DNA of 9,547 nt from CAYNTC01 sp964432925 (GTDB lineage Bacteria > Planctomycetota > Phycisphaerae > Sedimentisphaerales > Anaerobacaceae), in assembly GCA_964432925.1 (NCBI GenBank), contig CAYSPM010000111.1:1-9547 (forward strand). Direction: 5' to 3'. Position numbers and translations under genes: made by a program. The notes under the pieces were generated by a model. The model did not search any database. It saw only the letters and a program-made list of their open reading frames with translations, and was not told the DNA's origin. The first letter of the stretch is position 1. The number at the start of each line of letters is the position of its first letter. Positions 1 through 6,421 of the stretch are shown here, in pieces.

Positions 1-456
1 TATGTTAGCTCCCTCAGCAGCCATTCGCTGTATCGCCAACTGTTTATTTTCCAGCGTTCTGGAAGAAATCGCATCTGCGATTATATCAACGGTGTAACCC
101 TTCCGCAGCAAATCAACGGTTGTTTGATAAATGCAAACGTGGGATTCTATGCCACACAATAAAACTTGCTGACGGCCAAGAGCTCGAAGTCTGTCGTTGA
201 AGTTATCTTCTCCGCAACAACTGAAACTACTTTTGTCTATCGGCTCGCTTTCAGTTAAAAGTTCTGCTATTGGCGGTACTGTTGGGCCAAGCGCTTGTGG
301 GCACTGTTGGCACCAAATAAGGGGAATGCCAAGAATCTTAGCGGCTTTGATGAGTATCCGGATATTGTCAAACAAGTGTTCTTTATCGAACATCGACTGG
401 GCGAGCTTGCCCTGGACATCGACAACTACGAGGCAACAGTCTTTCTGCTCAAGCAT
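1..456 (-). CDS. Isochorismatase-family cysteine hydrolase, C-terminus cut by the window edge
   Basis: The leftward reading frame stays open from an ATG at 456 to the left edge, giving 152 residues. The start MLEQKDCCLVVVDVQ matches the first strand of isochorismatase-like hydrolases. The expected catalytic triad is visible: Asp13 in VVDVQ, Lys75 in IDKSSFS, and Cys108 in the hallmark CGIESHVCIYQT, which carries the non-proline cis-peptide neighbourhood. The later ADAISSR segment also fits, and resembles the ISOC1/YcaC-like branch more than true isochorismatases. Family members usually have about 180 residues, so roughly 30 are missing off the window. A stop lies 13 codons upstream with no other ATG, GTG or TTG between, which fixes the start, although the AAAGG directly abutting the ATG is poorly spaced. 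It is the third gene of the sigma/anti-sigma operon, 56 bp after the anti-sigma stop. Substrate is unknown; the branch includes many hydrolases with no assigned substrate. Confidence 0.9.
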   Translation of the reverse strand, partial: MLEQKDCCLVVVDVQGKLAQSMFDKEHLFDNIRILIKAAKILGIPLIWCQQCPQALGPTVPPIAELLTESEPIDKSSFSCCGEDNFNDRLRALGRQQVLLCGIESHVCIYQTTVDLLRKGYTVDIIADAISSRTLENKQLAIQRMAAEGANI

Positions 457-482
457 TCCTTTGCTCTTATCTGTTTGCCAAT

Positions 483-504
483 TACCCAGATATCAAGATG
501 GGTA
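483..504 (-). other. Small intercistronic inverted repeat
   Basis: TACCCA (483-488) and TGGGTA (499-504) form a 6-bp stem around a 10-nt loop in the 56-bp gap between the anti-sigma stop and the hydrolase start. There is no T-run after it in the direction of transcription, so it is not a classical terminator. It could be an RNA processing or stability element, or chance. Confidence 0.25.
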
Positions 505-512
505 TAATCATA

Positions 513-1493
513 TCAGTTGGCGGTAACCACAATCGTCAACGTTAGAAATGACTTTTGATCCGACGAAACGGGCTTTCTCTTTGGCTTCTGCCGGCTACCG
601 GTCAATACCGGCTTCGGTATCGTTACAAGACTCTCTCTTCCTTCATCAACAGCAGAAAAAAGTTCCCTGCCTGGCATAAGCTCAGCCACGCTGTTAAAGA
701 CAGCCAAATTTGCAGCTACCTCGACAGCGTCCCGGAGACTATCTTGATTAATGATCTCATAGGTCTGATCGGCGGTTACCGCTTTGACCACGACCGGCTC
801 GACAGGACTATCCGTTTCAACAAATAGTGCTGCTGAGTCAGTTTTGTTCCAGATTCTGGCTAAATCCGTTAACAGTAAATTCAGAGCATCTCTGGAACAG
901 ACTAAAGAATATACGCTTTTTCCGTTTCGGCTGCGCACAGTGACATAATCCGACAGGCCGTTGTCTTCGATCGCCCTATTAATAAACGCATCAACTGCAA
1001 CCATAGCATTTGTTCTTAGCTCAAGCCTACCGCTGAAACCCGCCATAGTATGAGTAATGGGAACGGCCTGACTGGCTCCCTCAGCCGGTTCCGGAGCTTT
1101 AGCAACAAAGCGCTCAGTTTCCGGTCGAGGAGCAACAATTGTGTATATTACGCCAGCCAAAATAGCTACCAGCGCTAACATTGCCGCCGCAGCCAAGACC
1201 TTTCGCGCGAGCAAATGCCGTGCCCCCCTGTTAACATCGGCAGCAACAGGTTGCTCACCTAATAAGGTCTTTCTTTCAAGGGTAGCTTTTATTTGCTCGA
1301 GCATTTCATCGGGAGCCTCTACAGCAGGTAAAGACATGATCAGCGTCCTACAATTCTGTAATTGGCGAAGTCGGCGTGCTACCTGCTGGTCGTGTGTGAC
1401 CATGCGTTTAACCTGGGTCTGCTGCCGCTGGCTCAATTCACCGTCGATATAGCTATTGAGCAATTCATCGTTATTCTTGGGGTCTATTTTCAT
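513..1493 (-). CDS. Putative membrane-anchored anti-sigma factor, partner of the adjacent ECF sigma
   Basis: This 326-residue protein has the layout of an ECF anti-sigma factor. The N-terminal cytoplasmic part (residues 1-95) begins with ELLNSYIDGELSQ, the usual opening of these domains, and continues as charged helices. One transmembrane helix follows at about 98-121 (VLAAAAMLALVAILAGVIYT), then a Pro/Ala-rich linker and an outer domain of about 190 residues rich in Ser, Val and Asp that I do not recognise. The zinc-binding HxxxCxxC motif of ZAS anti-sigmas is absent: the only cysteine of the N-terminal region is Cys48 in LQNCRT. Sequestration would therefore not depend on a zinc thiol switch; this is an inference. 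The start codon overlaps the sigma stop as ATGA (1490-1493), implying translational coupling, and a GGAG at 1505-1508 sits 11 nt upstream. The role comes from layout and neighbour rather than strong sequence identity. Confidence 0.8.
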   Translation of the reverse strand: MKIDPKNNDELLNSYIDGELSQRQQTQVKRMVTHDQQVARRLRQLQNCRTLIMSLPAVEAPDEMLEQIKATLERKTLLGEQPVAADVNRGARHLLARKVLAAAAMLALVAILAGVIYTIVAPRPETERFVAKAPEPAEGASQAVPITHTMAGFSGRLELRTNAMVAVDAFINRAIEDNGLSDYVTVRSRNGKSVYSLVCSRDALNLLLTDLARIWNKTDSAALFVETDSPVEPVVVKAVTADQTYEIINQDSLRDAVEVAANLAVFNSVAELMPGRELFSAVDEGRESLVTIPKPVLTGSRQKPKRKPVSSDQKSFLTLTIVVTAN

Positions 1494-2107
1494 TTTAGGT
1501 TAGACTCCAAAATCTTTCTTAAATTGCCTCTGGCTCTACTTAATCTGCTCTTTACGGTGCCCAGCTCAGTACCAAGCACTGACGCGATCTGGGCGTAGTT
1601 CATGCCTTCAACATCACGAAGGACAACTACGGCTCTCTGTGAATCATCAAGCTCTGACAGCGACTTGATGGCAATTTCAGTCAGTTCCTTGTTCTGAGCC
1701 ACCTCTGCCGGATCAAGTGAGTCATCATCGCTAAGAAAGTCCTTCAGAGCCTGCGCAGCACCCTCATGCTCATATTTCTCAGCGTCTAAAGACTTAAGAT
1801 CAAGCTTGGCACTTCTTTGGCAGTAATTCAGTGTCAGATTAACCGCTATTCTAAAGAGCCATGTGTAAAAACTGCTTTGGCCTCGGAATTTATCAATTGC
1901 TTCTATTACTTTGACAAAAGTATCCTGCGTAAGTTCCGCAGCATCGTCAGGATTGGTGCAAATTTTCAGTATGACATTGTAGATGCGATTCTGGTACTTC
2001 AGTATGAGCCGTTCCATTGCGAGAGAGTCGCCAAGTCGACACTTCTCAACCAGCACAGCATCATCGATACTGATATTCGGCGCGGCTGAACGTATGGCTT
2101 CTCTCAT
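1490..2107 (-). CDS. ECF (extracytoplasmic function) RNA polymerase sigma factor, RpoE-like
   Basis: This 205-residue protein has the two domains of group 4 sigma factors. Sigma region 2 spans about residues 22-100: YQNRIYNVILKI, then AELTQDTFVKVIEAIDKFRG and YTWLFRIAVNLTLNY, the signature of regions 2.2-2.4 that binds core polymerase and the -10 element. A long acidic linker (about 105-140, with SDDDS) leads to sigma region 4 (about 143-200), including LSELDDSQRAVVVLRDVEG and the helix-turn-helix YAQIASVLGTELGTVKSRLSRARG for -35 recognition. A TAA two codons upstream of the ATG limits the start, and no strong ribosome site is visible there. It is first in an operon with the putative anti-sigma, and such pairs are normally released on envelope signals. 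The family is certain; regulon and stimulus are unknown. Confidence 0.96.
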   Translation of the reverse strand: MREAIRSAAPNISIDDAVLVEKCRLGDSLAMERLILKYQNRIYNVILKICTNPDDAAELTQDTFVKVIEAIDKFRGQSSFYTWLFRIAVNLTLNYCQRSAKLDLKSLDAEKYEHEGAAQALKDFLSDDDSLDPAEVAQNKELTEIAIKSLSELDDSQRAVVVLRDVEGMNYAQIASVLGTELGTVKSRLSRARGNLRKILESNLK

Positions 2108-2169
2108 GAATTAGACCGTCTTTCCATCAAGAAGTTCCCATAAAACCTGAACAATTTCAATCGCAGGAT

Positions 2170-2198
2170 ATAATCGCAGATTAGCAGGTGTTGGTCAA
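2170..2198 (-). promoter_or_regulatory. Candidate sigma-70-type promoter of the sigma/anti-sigma operon
   Basis: Read leftward, TTGACC (2198-2193) is followed after exactly 17 nt by GATTAT (2175-2170), five of six and four of six matches to housekeeping -35 and -10 consensus. It lies about 60-90 bp before the sigma ATG. It was found by eye in an AT-rich stretch, so chance is possible. I did not find a convincing ECF-type autoregulatory promoter nearby. Confidence 0.4.
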
Positions 2199-2780
2199 TG
2201 TAATTTAGGCCTTAAATAAGCGAAAGCAATCAGTTACGTTAATAAGCATGAGGCTTAATAACCAAGCCAGTTTAACACAAGCTGAATGTGCGAATCAGGG
2301 AACCGATTACTACAAACTTTCAAGGTTAAAGCATCGAACCTTAACTTTAGCTAATCGTTAAAATCGTCAGTATCCGAAAAGCAATAACGCCATGAGAACA
2401 AGAAATTTTAAGGCTGGTCCGGATATCAGCTCCTGTCGTGAAGCTTAAATCTCACAGAAGATACGGCAGGTCGAATAGCAGGTGTCGATGCTGGAAAGTT
2501 CTGCTTAGCGAAGTGAGGTTTGGGCGTTTCTATCTCTTAGCCAGGCTTATGTTTTCGGATACCAACTGCCCGGCTGGGCCTTATTTACGGCCTGCACCAC
2601 TTGATTTATTAACTTGTCAAAGTCACCTGCTACCGCCTTTCTCAATTGTTACGCTGTAATTTTGTTCTACATTGTATATCTCCTTATTCTGTAATTCATT
2701 ACAAGACAGGGATCATTACGCCTGCAAAAAATGCGACACAAAAATTAATCACACATTCGTGTAATAAATGTAAAAAAGGC
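2199..2780. other. Intergenic region without a supportable gene
   Basis: About 580 bp of the divergent region between the sigma operon and the rightward secreted-protein gene. No frame has a long coding run with a ribosome site. Leftward, a Shine-Dalgarno-like AAGGAGATATAC is followed by ATG TAG, which cannot make a protein. A short leftward frame ending at 2547 reads KAVAGDFDKLINQVVQAV and looks protein-like but has no start. These may be remnants of a decayed gene, with no identifiable family. No tRNA, CRISPR or terminal-repeat structure was seen. Confidence 0.5.
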
Positions 2781-2809
2781 TTGACGTGGGTATTCTCGGG
2801 CCTTATTAT
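2781..2809 (+). promoter_or_regulatory. Near-consensus housekeeping promoter reading toward the large secreted-protein gene
   Basis: TTGACG (2781-2786), a 17-nt spacer and TATTAT (2804-2809) give five of six matches in each box with ideal spacing. An A-rich stretch just upstream (around 2764-2778) could act as an UP element. Transcription would start near 2816, leaving a leader of about 390 nt before the ATG at 3207, unusually long for a bacterial message. It is the strongest promoter-like sequence I see in the window. Confidence 0.55.
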
Positions 2810-2855
2810 AAGTCACTCAGTAACAGTCAAACATTACCATTTGTAAGTAGGCTGA

Positions 2856-3068
2856 CGAGGGCGTAAAGTAGAGGAACCAACGCCTGATGAAGCATCTCGC
2901 CTTCGATTTGAAAGTATTCTTAGGATTTCCACAGAGTTTCTCCATACGGAGAACGACACTAATCTGGAGGATAGAGAAGTTAATCGGCAATTTTCCCTTA
3001 TGTTTGTGCTCGTTTGTACGGTTTCGTACACTTCCTGGGCCTATCTGGAGAATCAGGCGGTTCTTTAG
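2856..3068 (+). pseudogene. Start-less open frame of 70 codons, possible gene remnant
   Basis: Between an in-frame TGA (2853-2855) and TAG (3066-3068) there is an uninterrupted frame with protein-like composition. A charged N-terminal part (KVEEPTPDEASRLRFESIL) leads into a hydrophobic stretch (FSLMFVLVCTVSYTSWAYLE) that could be one membrane segment. There is no ATG, GTG or TTG until Met at 3000, which would leave only 22 residues, so as it stands it is not an intact gene. An overlapping open frame exists on the other strand, which weakens the case. It is a relic of an unidentified small protein, or chance; no family is recognised. Confidence 0.2.
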
Positions 3069-3134
3069 CGTACCTAATTTACACGTAACCATATAACAGA
3101 TTCGAGTGATGCTTGATTTTGAGCAAACTGAGAC

Positions 3135-3164
3135 AGAACTTCGAAAGAGTTCTCGATTAATCGA
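3135..3164 (+). promoter_or_regulatory. Hairpin and 12-bp palindrome just upstream of the large secreted-protein gene
   Basis: AGAACT (3135-3140) and AGTTCT (3148-3153) form a perfect 6-bp stem with a 7-nt loop. This directly abuts TCGATTAATCGA (3153-3164), a perfect 12-bp palindrome. It ends about 30 bp before the ribosome site and lies in the inferred 5' leader. Such a palindrome could be a dimeric regulator's operator, or the pair could form leader RNA structure. No specific regulator can be named. Confidence 0.3.
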
Positions 3165-3194
3165 CTAACGATAATATAGAAACCAGTTTTTTTG

Positions 3195-3201
3195 AAGGAG
3201 G
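3195..3201 (+). promoter_or_regulatory. Ribosome binding site that decides the start at 3207
   Basis: AAGGAGG, fully complementary to the 16S tail, lies 5 nt before ATG 3207. A longer frame beginning at TTG 3192 would have to be translated through this site, so the ATG at 3207 is the better start, and it places a proper signal peptide at the N-terminus. Confidence 0.85.
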
Positions 3202-3206
3202 CGATC

Positions 3207-6083
3207 ATGTCAGAGAAAAGAATAGATTTGTTATGTGTTCTAGTCCTGGTTGTATTGTTTTCTTTCGCAGGGAAAGTACCCGCAGCACCCTCAGTTTGCT
3301 CAGGGGGTTTTTACTCTACAACGGGTGGACACATCAGCGATCCAGGTGAGGGAATTTTTGATTATTTCTGTGGCGGTTGGTACTGGGTTACTGCAACTGC
3401 TGATCCGCATTATCACTTCGAGTATTGGGCTGGAAGCGGTGCTGTTATTTTTGATGATACAAATGCTAATCCCGGTTGGTTTAAACCATCTGGGAATTTT
3501 AAGATTCAGGCTGTCTTTGATATTGACAGACATGATCTTGTCACTTCTTCCACAACCGGTGGCTCTGTGGTCTCACCTGGCGAAGGAACTTTCGAATACG
3601 ATTACGGTGAGGTAGTTACACTCGAGGCTGAGGCCGATGACCACTATAGCTTCACACATTGGTCGGGATCAGGCGGATTCTATTCAACAAGTAATCCTGT
3701 AGACATCACGATTAACCAGGACCGTAGTGCCAAGGCCCACTTTGAGATTGACCAACATACTTTGGTAGTATCATCCACAGATGGAGGCTCCGTGATATCG
3801 CCTGGTGAAGGAACTTTCGAATATGATTACGGTGAGGTAGTTACACTCGAGGCCAAAGCTGATCCAGGCTATCACTTTACACAATGGTTGGGCAGCTTCT
3901 CTACAAGACAGAATCCTACAACTATCACAATGAACCGTGATTATCGTACCCAAGCCATCTTTGATAAGGATCAGCCGACTTTCGGTTTGACCATATCATC
4001 CACACCCGGTGGTTCGGTAATTGAGCCGGGTGAAGGCACCTTCTATTATGCAAGCGGTACGGAGGTCTCCCTCAAAGCCGAGGTGTCTGATCCTAACTAC
4101 AAGTTCTTCCAGTGGACCGGCCCGGCGGTAGCCGCCGGTAAGGTGGCAGACGCGTACGCACCTGAGATTACAGTAATTGTTGATGGCAATAGTACATTGA
4201 TGGCAGAGTTTAGCAAATGGGATCCAAATGCCATTTTAAGCGAAGAACTTCAGGACGCTATCAAGGATCGCATTCAAGAGCACATAGAACAAGAGAAACA
4301 AAAACGCTCCGAACAGGCAGCTCAGATACAACAGGCCCTGTCTGATGAATATGCAAGACTCAAGACCGCATTTGAGAATCAGCCCGATTATCCTGTATAC
4401 AAAAAAGATTATGATGAAATTCTTTCTCAATACGAAATGTCCAGCAAGACAGATCAAGACCATGAGGACGCCGTTAGCGCCCTTGAGGCACTAACCACGC
4501 GATACCAGTACATGATGGATGCCGCCATCGACCAGGCGAAAATCGATCTGACGGATGTCAGGGCGAAGGTTGAAAATATCCTGGATGATGAATTTGAAGT
4601 CACACCAGACCTGTGCATCGTCTCACGCAAGTTAGCACACGATTTTCAGAAAAGAGATATTTTTGAGTGTACTTGTGTTGACCCACTAACTATACCCCAA
4701 AATGCAGAAGCTTCTGATGGTTTATACTCTGATAAAATTAAGGTAACATGGGACCTGGTGGAATGTGCTGAAGGTTACTTTGTATATCGTCGTCAAACAG
4801 AACCTGAAATGGAATCCTGGCCTACGGAGCCCATTGGTAGTGTTGACAAGGAAGAGCTGGACGAGGGTGAAGATTCGCGCCTTTACTACTACGACGATAC
4901 AGCAGGGCATGGCTGTACATATGAGTACCGGATTAGGGCCTGGAATAGATGCATGATGGAATCCGGAGACAGCGAGGCTGATTCAGGTTTTGTCAATGAT
5001 GCAGAGATTCTGCCTCTGCCTCTAGACCCTCTAGATCGCCCAGACTTGGATATTGTACCTTGCCCATCTTTCGATTCATTTTTGTTTATTCCGACAGGCG
5101 TGCAGGCATCTGATGGGGAATATGAAAGTGGGATTATTATAGATTGGAACCTGGTGCCCTGTGCGGTAGGTTACGAGGTATGGCGCAATACAAATAGCAA
5201 CCAAGATGGGGCGATGCCTTTGCCTTTAGGCGCGCCAAACCCCGGCATTATTCGGAGGCCTCCATGGTCTGACATTCCACCAGCCGAACCGACCCAGAAA
5301 AACTTCTGGTATTGGATAAAGGCCGTAAACAGTGATGGCGAAGTGAGTGGATTCAGCGATCCGGACGAAGGTTATGTAACCGGACCCTACTGGGAGGCTC
5401 TTCTACCACCTTATGACTCTGAATACTGGCATCGTTGGTGGAACACATCAAGTCCCTACGCCAGGACTAACCAACCTTATGCCTACGCCCAATCCCAGTA
5501 TGGGTGTATCAGATTAATTTCATCAAGTATTGGTTGTGGGTATGATCAGTGTTGCTATGATACGACACGTACCGAAGGCGGGATACGTGAACGTCCTGAG
5601 GTTTGTTTGTGGGGCGATTCAACACTTAAAATACAAATGGAGATCGAAGCTAAGTGCAGCGTACTTATTTGTGGTGACAGAGACGTTCCTGAAGGTGTCA
5701 TTAGTCAAGCTAACGCATTAGTAACCCTATACTATCAAAACAACTATGATCTAATGTACAAACACTTATGCGACTGTTATGTTATTGCACCTTCTATTTC
5801 TTGGTATTATGGTATTTTTGACATAGAAACGGATTCGTATGGCGGCTCCGACCTGGGGGACTGTTCGTACTATGAGATAGTCCATCTTAACGGCCAGCCG
5901 ATCACTGTTGATACGGAAATCATGGAAGGAGAAGAACAAATAATTGTCGCTTTTAGCACCTTTACCGAAACCATCTCTAGAGTCGCGGTTTCAAGATGTG
6001 GTGCCGGCGTGGCAGCTAATGTCAAAGTTTTGAGGTTGGATCAGGTTTGCCCGCGTCCTAAACCATACACCACTGGAGATTAA
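3207..6083 (+). CDS. Large secreted repeat/FN3 protein with an unrecognised cysteine-rich C-terminal domain
   Basis: The 958-residue product starts with a signal peptide (hydrophobic core about 6-22, likely cleavage after VPA at residue 26), so it is exported. Four repeats of about 75 residues follow (about 36-108, 109-183, 184-258, 259-338), each with a core like TTGGSVxxPGEGTFxY, a YxFxxW segment and a closing AxF strand. This matches the divergent InlB B-repeat type found in bacterial surface proteins. Residues 341-460 are charged and helix-prone, possibly coiled coil. Two FN3-like domains (about 492-597 and 625-725) share the pattern IPxxxxASDG..., W(D/N)LVxCAxGYxVxR. The last 230 residues are Tyr/Trp-rich with 12 cysteines (such as GYDQCCYD, HLCDCYV and CSVLICGD), suggesting disulfides or metal binding. 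No LPXTG, PEP-CTERM or dockerin is seen at the end (PRPKPYTTGD). Function unknown; adhesion or extracellular binding is a guess. Confidence 0.9.
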   Translation: MSEKRIDLLCVLVLVVLFSFAGKVPAAPSVCSGGFYSTTGGHISDPGEGIFDYFCGGWYWVTATADPHYHFEYWAGSGAVIFDDTNANPGWFKPSGNFKIQAVFDIDRHDLVTSSTTGGSVVSPGEGTFEYDYGEVVTLEAEADDHYSFTHWSGSGGFYSTSNPVDITINQDRSAKAHFEIDQHTLVVSSTDGGSVISPGEGTFEYDYGEVVTLEAKADPGYHFTQWLGSFSTRQNPTTITMNRDYRTQAIFDKDQPTFGLTISSTPGGSVIEPGEGTFYYASGTEVSLKAEVSDPNYKFFQWTGPAVAAGKVADAYAPEITVIVDGNSTLMAEFSKWDPNAILSEELQDAIKDRIQEHIEQEKQKRSEQAAQIQQALSDEYARLKTAFENQPDYPVYKKDYDEILSQYEMSSKTDQDHEDAVSALEALTTRYQYMMDAAIDQAKIDLTDVRAKVENILDDEFEVTPDLCIVSRKLAHDFQKRDIFECTCVDPLTIPQNAEASDGLYSDKIKVTWDLVECAEGYFVYRRQTEPEMESWPTEPIGSVDKEELDEGEDSRLYYYDDTAGHGCTYEYRIRAWNRCMMESGDSEADSGFVNDAEILPLPLDPLDRPDLDIVPCPSFDSFLFIPTGVQASDGEYESGIIIDWNLVPCAVGYEVWRNTNSNQDGAMPLPLGAPNPGIIRRPPWSDIPPAEPTQKNFWYWIKAVNSDGEVSGFSDPDEGYVTGPYWEALLPPYDSEYWHRWWNTSSPYARTNQPYAYAQSQYGCIRLISSSIGCGYDQCCYDTTRTEGGIRERPEVCLWGDSTLKIQMEIEAKCSVLICGDRDVPEGVISQANALVTLYYQNNYDLMYKHLCDCYVIAPSISWYYGIFDIETDSYGGSDLGDCSYYEIVHLNGQPITVDTEIMEGEEQIIVAFSTFTETISRVAVSRCGAGVAANVKVLRLDQVCPRPKPYTTGD
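3576..3853 (+). repeat. Near-identical intragenic DNA repeat in B-repeat units 2 and 3
   Basis: Two 53-bp segments, 3576-3628 and 3801-3853, lie 225 bp (75 codons) apart in the same frame. By eye they differ only at two positions, both synonymous C/T changes. Both encode the PGEGTFEYDYGEVVTLEA core. Flanking sequence and the other two units have diverged much more. This points to recent unit duplication or gene conversion limited to this core, rather than old repeats held alike by selection on protein alone. Confidence 0.85.
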
Positions 6084-6421
6084 AGAGTATCCGGTAAAAT
6101 ATAAAGCTAAGGTCAAATAGACGAATTTGTCCAGACGAGCAGGAAAACTGACATTGAGGTTATTATCCCAATAAATGCGCATAAAGGAGCAGAAAAATCT
6201 CTGATAAATCAACGAGCCGGATATAAGGAATGTGCGCTGCGTTCTTCTATACTAAATAGGACACAGCCTGTCTGAGTCTAAACTCCCTCACACCAATAAG
6301 GTAGCCCGCGTCAATCATACCCATGCACAAAAGGCAAATACGCTTTCACCAAATATAAAGTCAAAGTAAAATAAACACATGCCAAATGTATTATGAATAT
6401 GTACCACCTTGAGACGCTTTA
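6084..6421. other. Intergenic region, no gene or clear signal
   Basis: These 338 bp between the secreted-protein stop and uvrC are AT-rich with stops in all frames. I see no hairpin with a T-run that would terminate the upstream gene and no convincing -35/-10 pair for uvrC, although one of the two would be expected. Confidence 0.6.

Noticed and set aside
197..526. Rightward open frame of 109 codons over the left edge region
   Set aside because: It lies opposite the isochorismatase-like hydrolase, whose catalytic motifs are clear on the minus strand. The rightward translation has no recognisable features.
2817..3092. Leftward open frame of 91 codons in the leader region
   Set aside because: It has an odd composition, no clear ribosome site and overlaps a rightward open frame. 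The two opposing frames are probably linked by chance lack of stops.
3192..3206. Alternative TTG start giving a 963-residue version of the large secreted protein
   Set aside because: The extra five codons include the AAGGAGG ribosome site itself, so ATG 3207 is the start.
6240..6270. TATACT as a -10 box for uvrC
   Set aside because: No acceptable -35 box occurs 16-18 bp upstream, so a promoter there is not supported.
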